Part shown: piece after piece, positions 1 through 6,720 of the stretch | How the letters are laid out: every line of letters starts with the position of its first letter | How positions within the stretch are numbered: position 1 is the first letter of the stretch | Assembly (NCBI GenBank): GCA_903912435.1 | Contig: CAIWHI010000653.1 | Coordinates: 1 to 8,053, forward strand | Reading direction: 5' to 3' | Length of the DNA: 8,053 nt | DNA from: an uncultured Bacteroidota bacterium | GTDB taxonomy: Bacteria > Bacteroidota > Bacteroidia > Chitinophagales > Chitinophagaceae | Notes under the pieces: generated by a model | Databases searched by the model: none | Told to the model about the DNA's origin: nothing | Seen by the model: only the letters and a program-made list of their open reading frames with translations | Translations under genes and position numbers: made by a program

Positions 1-20
1 CCCCAAAACCCCAAAACCCC
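1..20. repeat. Ciliate telomere, C-strand (left end)
   Basis: The first 20 bases are CCCCAAAACCCCAAAACCCC, two and a half C4A4 units. The double-stranded part of Oxytricha and Stylonychia macronuclear telomeres is known to be 20 bp, with a further 3' G-strand overhang that end-repair removes. The match in length as well as sequence suggests that base 1 is a natural chromosome end and not an arbitrary contig break. It lies downstream of the 3' end of the Rrp6-like gene. Confidence 0.95.
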
Positions 21-119
21 TGATATTTGATAATTTTACAATCATTTTAATATTAATATTTAAAACAAAATAAACTATATTCTAGTTATTTTATAATTAA
101 TTATTAAGTTTGCATTAAT
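21..119 (-). other. Subtelomeric 3' trailer of the nanochromosome
   Basis: This is 99 nt of very AT-rich DNA between the TGA stop of the Rrp6-like gene and the left telomere. It must contain the 3' UTR and polyadenylation site. I see no AATAAA on the coding strand, and no other gene or repeat. Confidence 0.7.
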
Positions 120-2360
120 TCAATAATTTTATTATGTATTCTTTTATTAATAACCACATTAATTTAGATTCCAGCTTTTTTTATTATTTTATGTTTAAGA
201 GGTTTGACAGCTGCTTTATTATCTATCAATTATATATGAAGGTTGAGAATATGTTATTGGATTTTTAATTGTTTTTATTTAAAACTATTGGCTTTTTTAA
301 TGATATTATTATTTATTTTATTATTAAGTTGGACTTATTATGTTAGTTGCTTACCCATTCGAATTATTGGGGTTCACTTGTTAAAATTTAGGAATAAGAT
401 TTTTTTTGCATAAGTTATTATCTAATTTTGATGAAACTGGATAATTTTATCCTTTTTAGCTTCCAATTGGGCTTTAGTAGTTATTATTTGGCTAACCTTT
501 TTGATATTAGTTGGTATTTCTATAAGCACTATTGCTTTAATAGTTATTATCTGCAAAATTAGACTTATCTCCTGATCCAATATTATTTTAATAAATTTTC
601 CCTTATTTTATTGGTGAGCAGATATCATTTTAATCTGAATTCTTTGTCCATCCTAAATGTTTTAAGAAATCTTTATCATTCATTTGGGTTACAGCTTTAA
701 AATTGGATTGTCCATTTTCTTTATTTTCCTATTTGTAATTATTTTTTATCATATCTGTGATTTCATCATAGCTAATTAGACTTTTATTTTTTCCAATAAT
801 ATTAATTTTATTGTCAAAATTACTATTATTAGGACCAGCCTAAGTGTTTAATATCGATCCAGATTTTAAAAATTATTGTTAACTAGTTTAAGAGTTATCT
901 TTTTTCTTTTTTTCTTTATTTTTTCTTTTGTTCCTGTTGCTGATTTCAAATATTTCAGAAATGGATTCAGGAAGTGGATTTGAAAAATCTTAATTTTCTT
1001 CTACTTTATTATGAATTTAGTTTTTGTTATTTTAAAATAATAAAGACATTTCTTAAAGAATTTATTGGTAGTTTACCTTAAACTAATACGAATAAGTTTA
1101 ATTGTTTTTATCTACATCTTGCTAAAGCATATTCACAGCATCAAGAAATTTTTGATTACTCTACAAGATACTTGGCTCGCTTTCGTCTGCATCACTTATC
1201 TCACCAAAATTTGAAGCTAAAAATTCAAATTATATTTCTTTTTAATTCAAAATATTTCTATAAATATCAATATCAATTGATGGAGTACTTTTAATTTATT
1301 TTTCTATTTATATAGGATTTGGATTTTAAAGCACAATTTCAGAAATTTCAACTTTATATGCTTTTACAAAAAACGGAATAAAATATTCATTTTTAGTAAT
1401 TGTTGGATTAGATTTTTGATGGTATTCAATACAAAGATTAAGAAGGTCTTAGCTGTGCTAAATTTAATTGGAATGGTTGGAAATGTACAGTAATAGATTT
1501 GAAGGGAGTACAAACTCAATGCTTTCATCATCGAATTTAGCTATTTAGTGGCGCCACTCATTCAATTTTAATGCCAAGGGGTTCTTTGACTTTAACTCAT
1601 CACAAACTTACTGCTGTTCTTAAATATTTCTACCTTATAAGTTTATACTTTGCTATGCTATTTGGACTAAACTATTCCATATTTCAAAATTGATTGGCCT
1701 CAATCTGAAATCAAATTCTCATATATTTTAGGACTCTTACAGACAAAAGTAGTTCTTGGGAAGTCCATACTCTCTCACAATCATTCTGAAGGCAGAGTCT
1801 CCATTTATGATGATTTTAACAATATTTGCCTTTGAAAGAATCCTTAAATATAAGCTATCAAACTAGTTCTTGTCTCCCCTTAAATAAGCCCTTAGTGAAA
1901 GAGCGTCAAGAATGAATAGTTTTTGCATATTCATAGAATAAATAACTAAGTAGCAAATATACCCATTGTAGGATCTATAGGTATGTGCTAATGTTTGAAT
2001 AAGCAGAGTTCCATTGTCACTGCTAATCATTTGTAGTAGCTCATTGTATTTTAAAGGGTCATCGATGAATGTTGCTCCCTAATATTATAGCATAGCTGCT
2101 TAGAAAGATTATATATTTAGAAGTAAATGATTTCTATTTATATTATCAAACAAAGGCAGATTTTTCTCCATTTCATTTTCTTTGTTTTCTATCTTGTCAA
2201 TGAATTGTTCTTGGGGCTTGTTGAGAATGTTGTGATTTGAATCATTTTTTAGGGATGGAGGTAGTTGATCAATGTATTCAAGGAGATCATCATGGCCATA
2301 ACTATGGGATCCACAAAATTATCTTGAAAATATTGATGAGTTTTCTAACTAATCTTGCAT
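120..2360 (-). CDS. Rrp6/EXOSC10-like protein with degenerate exonuclease domain and HRDC domain (ciliate code, one intron)
   Basis: Read with TAA/TAG as Gln, this is an uninterrupted 734-residue protein in two exons (2360-1741 and 1704-120) ending in TGA at 122-120. About 60 in-frame TAA/TAG codons occur, and the only in-frame TGA before the stop lies inside the intron. The ATG at 2360-2358 is the first on the coding strand after the telomere. Residues 48-58 (KPQEQFIDKIE) resemble the segment before the Rrp6 exonuclease domain. Residues 97-200 resemble that domain itself, with TYRSYNGYICYL matching the family's SYRSFxGxxCLM and VREYGL matching QRDFGL. Residues about 235-315 match HRDC (EWRHQIAKFDDESIEFVLPS). 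The DxE pair of motif I aligns with Gln122 and Leu124 and the motif II Asp with Ala190. Roughly 90-100 residues including motif III are absent, so exonuclease activity is unlikely. A basic stretch (463-475) and an Asn/Gln-rich tail to 734 follow. Family Rrp6 proteins trim and degrade RNA in the nuclear exosome; a structural or RNA-binding role here is inference. The PMC2NT domain is not evident. Confidence 0.85.
1705..1740 (-). other. 36-nt spliceosomal intron
   Basis: On the minus strand the segment begins GTAAGAG and ends GATTTCAG, matching GT-AG splice sites. It interrupts a Leu codon (CT|A, residue 207). Its length is a multiple of three, and retention would bring an in-frame TGA into the message. 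Removing it joins the exonuclease-like part to the HRDC-containing part in one frame. Confidence 0.82.
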
Positions 2361-2484
2361 TTTTATTTATTTAAGATATTTCAATTATTAATTAGTTAAT
2401 TTTCAATTCTTCTGTTGAAATTTTGTTAATTTTAAATTTTTGCCTAAAATAAATTTTATTTTTTATTTTAAATTTCACTTTTTA
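2361..2484 (-). promoter_or_regulatory. Subtelomeric 5' leader and promoter of the nanochromosome gene
   Basis: This is 124 nt of AT-rich DNA between the right telomere and the start codon. It contains no ATG on the coding strand, which supports the chosen start. It must hold the transcription start for the Rrp6-like gene, but no specific box can be assigned with confidence. Near the telomere the bases are also read as the false tail of the CHAD frame (2468-2502). Confidence 0.6.
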
Positions 2485-2502
2485 GGGGTTTTGGGGTTTT
2501 GG
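2485..2502. repeat. Ciliate telomere, G-strand (right end, internal to contig)
   Basis: GGGGTTTTGGGGTTTTGG is the inverted counterpart of the left telomere, two bases short of the full 20. It is followed at once by TGAG and bacterial coding sequence. A telomere in the middle of a contig marks the physical or computational junction between the two genomes. Confidence 0.93.
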
Positions 2503-3043
2503 TGAGTTTGGCTACATAGAGCAGGTCTTTAATCTGTTTTCTCAAATTGTGTACCTGTATGAAGGATGGGTCTTCGTTGTGGCTTAATGTAGTAATCTGA
2601 TCAATTTTCTTTTTATAGAAACTAACTATGGTTTCAAGGTCTAGAGTAGGGTATTCTATGTCAAGTAGTCGTTTTTCTAGTTTATAGATGGTTTTTGGGG
2701 TGTAGTGCTTTTCCCATTCCTGTTCCTGAATGGATATGAGGTGTTTCAATTTGCTTATGTATCTGGGGAGTTCGTTTTCTTTGTCACTAAGTTTATCATA
2801 TTCCAACCGGGCATCTCGCACGGCACCGGCAATTTGGTAGAGGCGTTTAAACCTTTTGGGCAGGCGGAGTTTGTAGTTATTGTCACAAAGTCTCAAAACT
2901 TTCAGGAAAGAGCGCAATTTTTTTACTTCAACCCTAAAATCATGTATTGCCTCCTGGTTAAAACCTTTATCAATTTTGCGGCAATAGTGTTTTACAGCTT
3001 TTATTTTATTCTTTATTAAGTATTTGATTTGGTCCTGTTCCAT
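2503..3043 (-). CDS. CHAD domain protein, truncated at its C-terminus by the chimeric junction
   Basis: About 180 native residues remain, starting MEQDQIKYLI at 3043. The CHAD signature is clear. An N-terminal helix carries HDFRVEVKKLR (His34, Arg37, Lys41, Lys42, Arg44), and a second copy of the pattern lies near the end, HNLRKQIKDLLY (His165, Arg168, Lys169, Lys172, Tyr176). CHAD domains are alpha-helical, rich in conserved His and basic residues, and are known to bind inorganic polyphosphate; they usually span more than 200 residues. The open frame continues to a TAA at 2468-2470, but residues 181-191 (TKTPKPLKSEI) are translated C4A4 telomere and ciliate leader, not real protein. The true C-terminus is missing. 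The gene is divergent from the T9SS cargo gene at 3282, and nothing around it narrows its role. Confidence 0.88.
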
Positions 3044-3050
3044 TACTTAC

Positions 3051-3058
3051 CAAAGGTA
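3051..3058 (-). promoter_or_regulatory. Possible Bacteroidota -7 box for the CHAD gene
   Basis: The minus strand reads TACCTTTG, a full match to the Bacteroidota -7 consensus TAnnTTTG, only 7 nt before the ATG. The leader would be nearly absent, and no TTG lies at the expected -33 distance, so this may be chance or may hint at a later start codon. Confidence 0.3.
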
Positions 3059-3281
3059 TTTTAATCAAATGTCCTTAAAGTTAATTCTGGTCAGTATTTC
3101 CTAAATATTATTTCAATATAAAGATTTGATTAATCATCGGTCATTAAAATAAGCAGAGTAATAAACTTTTACCTTTATCTATGGTCAAACAATGTCATGG
3201 TTTTGTAGGATTTGGCAGTATTAAAATTAAGCCTATGTCCTCATTGCTTTTTTATTATCTTTAGCAAAAAAATCTAAGTTT
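3059..3281. other. Divergent intergenic region between the CHAD and T9SS cargo genes
   Basis: This AT-rich spacer should hold the promoter of the gene at 3282. TATCTTTA at 3256-3263 matches seven of eight -7 positions (TAnnTTTG) and would give a short leader, but no TTG sits at a good -33 distance. No hairpin, tRNA or small ORF of note is seen. Confidence 0.35.
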
Positions 3282-5891
3282 ATGTTTAAAAACAGGCTTA
3301 CCCTTGTTGTAATTGCCGTTGTTTTGTTCTTTTCAGGTCATTTAAAAGCGCAGGAATACTCTAAAGTGCGGGATGTAAAGCAGGCAGAGGTGAATTTTAC
3401 CGAATTGGCCAACTATTATAAGGCACATCCTCTTCAAATTGTTAAAAAGATGCCCTTTGACGAAGATGAGTTGGAAGCCCATCGCCATCGTCATAATGTT
3501 AACCCGTCGGAAGTACATATGATAGATCGCAGTAACCGCCGGGGTGCGGGTTTATCACGTACTACTTTAATGCCTGCATCGCCGGCGCCTATTGATAGTT
3601 TTTTAGCTACATTGAGTAATGGCAGTGCTATTCCTCCAGATACTCATGGTGCGGTTGACTCGCAGTATTGTGTTACTGCAATTAATATTGGTATTCATAT
3701 TCAGAACAGGGATGGAAGTAATGTCTTTACAGTTGGTCTTGATGCATTTTGGGCATCATTACTACCGGCAGGTACAGGTACATTCGACCCAAGGGTGCAT
3801 TATGACCCCTTTAATAAGCGTTGGATATTAGTTACCGATGCAGTAAATGGAACAAGTTTTACAGGATCAACTGTTTTGGTAGCTGTATCAGCTACCAGCG
3901 ACCCAACAGGTACATGGCATATGTACTCTGTATCAGTAGATGGTTCAGGTGCATCATGGATGGATTTTCCGAATGCAGGTTTTAATAATCGTTTCATAGC
4001 GGTGACAGGCAATATGTTCCCAAATTCGGCAGGTGGTGCGAGTGGTTCTGTTGCCTATATTTATGATTATGCACGTATGCGGGCCGGTTTAAGTGTTACT
4101 CCTACCAGGGTCAATCTTACAAGTTCATTTTCCATTGCCCCGGCATTAACATATGATACTACTGTTACTTCTTTATTTGCCTTAGAATCATGGGACGGAG
4201 CTACCGGCACTTTGAGGTTATGGAAGATAGCGGGTCCAACTACTGCCCCCACGATGACCACAGTTGGTTATCCTACAACTACTACCCACTGGAGAGGGAA
4301 TCCGCCGGGGTCGGGTGGATTTGCAAAACAGGTGGACACTACTGTCACAATAGAATCGGGAGATGACCGTATTACAAGCTGCACCTATCGGAATAATACC
4401 TTATGGACCAGCTTTACGGCATTTTTGCCAGCTACAGGTACAATAACACGTTCCGGTATTATGTGGTGGCAGTTAGATACATTGGCCAATCCCATACAGA
4501 ATGGTATTATAAATGATGCGGCAGGCCCTAAATACTTTCTGTATTCTTCAATTGCAGTTAACTCGCTAAATGATGTATTGGTAGGTTATGGCTATTTGTC
4601 GGCAGCAATACACCCAAGTTGCGGCTATTCGCTGCATATGCATACCGACCCGCTTGACTCTATGCGTGCACCACACGTTTACAGATCAGGTGTAGCAAAA
4701 TACTATACTACATTTGGCCATGGTAGAAACAGGTGGGGTGATTATTCCAATACTTGTGTTGACCCAAGAAATGATATTGATTTCTGGACCATTCAGGAAA
4801 GCTCAGCAGCTGGCACTTCAGCCAATTGGGATACCTGGTGGGCAAATGTTCAATTTTGTCCTAAACCTTATGCACCGGTATTTATAGCAATGCCACCTGT
4901 ACCATGTCCCGGTGATAGTGTAACCTATACAATAGATACAATTCCGGGTGTAACCGCTTACTTTTGGAATGTAAGTGGCACAGGTTGGGTGGGTAGTAGC
5001 ACTACCAATACAATAAGAGTATTAGCAGGAACAGGAGTAGGTACAATATTGGTATATGCCACTAATGCCTGTGGCCAGGGAGAATCAAGGATAATAAAAA
5101 TTACTCCGCAGGTTATTCCTTCCAGGTTGAGTATCAATACTATTAATCCACCATGCATTGGTGGTGTGCCTCCTGTATTTTCTGCCACCTCATTTAATAC
5201 AACAAGTTATAGCTGGTCGGCAAGTAATAATGGATGGTCAGGTACCAGTGGTTCTACTTCATTAACTGCCACAATGGGAACGGGAACGGGTATGATTATT
5301 TGTACAGCAATGAATAGCTGTGGAAGTATTGTGGATACTATTTATGTTAATCCATTACCTGTGCCTGTTACAACATTTAGTGTAACGGCGCATACAGAAA
5401 TGACACATGTAGGTGATGTTATCACCTTTACCGGTTCGGCACCTGCAGGTAGTACCTATACCTGGGATTTTGGTGGTGGTGTGGGTGTGCCTGGCACAGG
5501 TGCAGGACCACAAACGGTAACCTGGCCTACTATTGGTGTTAAGACCGTGGTATTAACAGTAGATAATGCCGGTTGTAATTCCTCATCAAGTGATATGGTG
5601 AATGTAATAGCTAATGTGGGGGTTAAGCCAATTGACCTTAAGGATATTGAGGTAAGTATTATGCCTAATCCTAGTGAAGGTATCTTCCAGATAGTATTGG
5701 GAAAAGTAATCAATAAGACTATTAATATACGTCTTATAGATATGCAAGGCAGGGAAGTATTAACCAATCAGATACAGGCAGGTAGTTTGAGGTACACTGT
5801 AAATGCAGGATATTTGCCTGCGGGGGTATATTCTGTTAACCTGGATTGTGATGGCTCGGAAGTGACAAAAAAGGTTACCATAGTTAGGTAA
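3282..5891 (+). CDS. Secreted T9SS type A cargo protein with PKD-like domains
   Basis: This 869-residue protein begins with a Sec signal peptide (hydrophobic core about residues 6-19, likely cut near LKA-QE at 23-24). Residues about 105-525 form a beta-rich, probably propeller-like region with the motifs PPDTHGAV (118-125), DPRVHYDPFNKRWILV (169-184) and RWGDYSNTCVDP (484-495). This pattern occurs in large secreted proteins of Bacteroidota, and its function is not established. Two Cys-containing, Ser/Thr/Gly-rich immunoglobulin-like repeats follow (about 530-608 and 612-692). Next is a PKD-like domain (about 698-777) with YTWDFGGG. The end (about 790-869) is a type A sorting domain: SIMPNPSEGIFQI, a GREV turn, LPAGVYSV and the basic finish KKVTIVR. 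Such tails direct export through the type IX system and attachment to the cell surface or release. No catalytic motif is recognised, so an adhesin or surface role is only a guess. A terminator follows directly. Confidence 0.9.
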   Translation: MFKNRLTLVVIAVVLFFSGHLKAQEYSKVRDVKQAEVNFTELANYYKAHPLQIVKKMPFDEDELEAHRHRHNVNPSEVHMIDRSNRRGAGLSRTTLMPASPAPIDSFLATLSNGSAIPPDTHGAVDSQYCVTAINIGIHIQNRDGSNVFTVGLDAFWASLLPAGTGTFDPRVHYDPFNKRWILVTDAVNGTSFTGSTVLVAVSATSDPTGTWHMYSVSVDGSGASWMDFPNAGFNNRFIAVTGNMFPNSAGGASGSVAYIYDYARMRAGLSVTPTRVNLTSSFSIAPALTYDTTVTSLFALESWDGATGTLRLWKIAGPTTAPTMTTVGYPTTTTHWRGNPPGSGGFAKQVDTTVTIESGDDRITSCTYRNNTLWTSFTAFLPATGTITRSGIMWWQLDTLANPIQNGIINDAAGPKYFLYSSIAVNSLNDVLVGYGYLSAAIHPSCGYSLHMHTDPLDSMRAPHVYRSGVAKYYTTFGHGRNRWGDYSNTCVDPRNDIDFWTIQESSAAGTSANWDTWWANVQFCPKPYAPVFIAMPPVPCPGDSVTYTIDTIPGVTAYFWNVSGTGWVGSSTTNTIRVLAGTGVGTILVYATNACGQGESRIIKITPQVIPSRLSINTINPPCIGGVPPVFSATSFNTTSYSWSASNNGWSGTSGSTSLTATMGTGTGMIICTAMNSCGSIVDTIYVNPLPVPVTTFSVTAHTEMTHVGDVITFTGSAPAGSTYTWDFGGGVGVPGTGAGPQTVTWPTIGVKTVVLTVDNAGCNSSSSDMVNVIANVGVKPIDLKDIEVSIMPNPSEGIFQIVLGKVINKTINIRLIDMQGREVLTNQIQAGSLRYTVNAGYLPAGVYSVNLDCDGSEVTKKVTIVR

Positions 5892-5908
5892 TTTTTTAAT
5901 AATATTGT

Positions 5909-5944
5909 AAATGCCCTGTAAGGATTAATCTTTGCAGGGCATTT
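5909..5944 (+). terminator. Rho-independent terminator after the T9SS cargo gene
   Basis: The arms AAATGCCCTG (5909-5918) and CAGGGCATTT (5935-5944) are perfectly complementary over 10 bp around a 16-nt loop that can pair further. A T-rich run (ATTTTTG, 5945-5951) follows. It lies 17 nt after the stop codon. Confidence 0.85.
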
Positions 5945-5947
5945 ATT

Positions 5948-5980
5948 TTTGTAGGGAGTTTTGGAATGGTAGTATCTTTG
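5948..5980 (+). promoter_or_regulatory. Bacteroidota-type promoter for ribH
   Basis: TTTG (5948-5951) and TATCTTTG (5973-5980) are separated by 21 nt, fitting the Bacteroidota sigma consensus TTTG-N19..23-TAnnTTTG. It lies just after the terminator of the preceding gene, so ribH is probably transcribed alone with a leader of about 40 nt. Confidence 0.6.
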
Positions 5981-6027
5981 GTGAGCTATTAAGTTGTATT
6001 TAATCCAAACTAAATTAATTATAAAGA

Positions 6028-6531
6028 ATGTCGAATTCGAACCATAGTATCAGTTTGCTGGATACGCATAAGTTGAAACAAATAAGTTTGCCAAAGGTGG
6101 CCATTATTAGCACCGAGTGGAATGATAAAATAGTGAGGGAATTGGTAAATGGATGTGAAGGAATTATCCATATGTATACTGGTGAAATATTAGCTCATTA
6201 TGTGGTTCCGGGCTGTTTTGAATTGCCCTTTGGTATCAGAAAAATGATGGCTCATTTTGAGCATCAGGAAGTAAAACCAGAGGCAATAATTGCTTTTGGT
6301 GCTGTGATAAGGGGTGGTACACCTCATTTTGAATATGTGAGCAAGGCTGTAACTGATGGTATTTTACAATTAAACCTCACATTGCCAATACCTGTTATTT
6401 TTGGTGTGTTGACCCTGGATACAGAAGACCAGGCATGGGAACGACTTGGGGGCGCACATGGGCACAAGGGTGAAGAGGCGGCCATAACTGCACTGAAAAT
6501 GATTTCGATGGACAGGGGTGGAAATTTCTAA
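6028..6531 (+). CDS. ribH: 6,7-dimethyl-8-ribityllumazine synthase
   Basis: This enzyme condenses 5-amino-6-ribitylaminouracil with 3,4-dihydroxy-2-butanone 4-phosphate to give lumazine, the penultimate step of riboflavin synthesis in the cytoplasm. It forms pentamers or 60-mer shells. The 167 residues are a normal length. Family motifs are in order: the substrate-ring loop STEWND (28-33), PGCFELP (61-67, usually PGAFELP), GAVIRGGTPHFEYV (91-104) with the catalytic His100, PVIFGVLT (122-129), and DTEDQAWERLGG with Arg139 followed by GHKGEEAA with Lys147. The RGGT where RGET is common is a mild variant. The ATG at 6028 leaves a short N-terminal extension before the fold; there is no strong Shine-Dalgarno, as is usual in Bacteroidota. 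No other rib genes are nearby. Confidence 0.97.
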   Translation: MSNSNHSISLLDTHKLKQISLPKVAIISTEWNDKIVRELVNGCEGIIHMYTGEILAHYVVPGCFELPFGIRKMMAHFEHQEVKPEAIIAFGAVIRGGTPHFEYVSKAVTDGILQLNLTLPIPVIFGVLTLDTEDQAWERLGGAHGHKGEEAAITALKMISMDRGGNF

Positions 6532-6686
6532 TTTATTAATACAATATTGTACATTTACTATTAAGATCGTGCCGGTATTTCATTTTTCGCCATTGTATTG
6601 TAAATGAACCATCTTAAATCTTGCTTTTTATTTTAATTTAACAATTCTAATTTCGGCATAGCAGGGGTTTGGCCGGTGTTTGGTAC
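6532..6686. other. Intergenic region between ribH and the DUF6600-like gene
   Basis: This spacer has a perfect 12-bp palindrome TACAATATTGTA (6540-6551) just after the ribH stop. A weaker inverted pair, CATTTAC (6552-6558) and GTAAATG (6600-6606), lies downstream. Neither is a convincing terminator because no GC-rich stem with a T-run follows. Confidence 0.35.
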
Positions 6687-6694
6687 TAAATTTG
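6668..6694 (+). promoter_or_regulatory. Putative Bacteroidota promoter for the DUF6600-like gene
   Basis: TAAATTTG (6687-6694) is a full match to the -7 consensus TAnnTTTG, 26 nt before the ATG. TTTG at 6668-6671 could serve as the -33 element, though the 15-nt spacing is shorter than usual. Confidence 0.5.
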
Positions 6695-6720
6695 TATAGC
6701 TTACTATTAAAAGAATAAAA

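Larger units (their letters stand above)
1..2502. other. Complete ciliate macronuclear nanochromosome
   Basis: The segment is bounded by inverted C4A4/G4T4 telomeric repeats and holds one gene filling almost all of the space, with short AT-rich flanks of 99 and 124 nt. This is the layout of hypotrich macronuclear chromosomes, which carry one gene each without a centromere or long spacers. The base composition is strongly AT-rich and changes sharply at about 2503, where bacterial-looking DNA of clearly higher GC begins. The reading code (TAA/TAG as Gln, TGA stop) and the 20-nt duplex telomere length fit Oxytricha/Stylonychia relatives. Euplotes shares the C4A4 repeat but reads TGA as Cys and uses TAA/TAG as stops, so it does not fit. 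Telomeres, code, intron and composition agree independently; the genus is inference. Confidence 0.93.

Noticed and set aside
1..2502. Recent horizontal transfer of a ciliate gene into a bacterial chromosome
   Set aside because: Both telomeres, the intron and the variant code are intact, and the gene would be untranslatable in a bacterium. The left telomere is also the end of the contig. A chimeric contig is simpler.
1..2502. Origin from Euplotes, which also has C4A4 telomeres
   Set aside because: Euplotes uses TAA/TAG as stops and TGA as Cys. This gene has about 60 in-frame TAA/TAG codons and TGA as its stop, and the 20-nt telomere is shorter than the Euplotes duplex form.
2468..2502. Native C-terminus of the CHAD protein
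   Set aside because: These codons are telomere repeat and ciliate leader read in frame by chance, so the protein is truncated at residue 180.
2485..2502. Regulatory G-quadruplex of the bacterium
   Set aside because: The same motif is inverted at base 1 and flanks a ciliate gene, which identifies it as a telomere.
2705..3019. Plus-strand 104-residue open frame opposite the CHAD gene
   Set aside because: It is the complement of a well-supported CHAD coding sequence and has no family resemblance or start signals.
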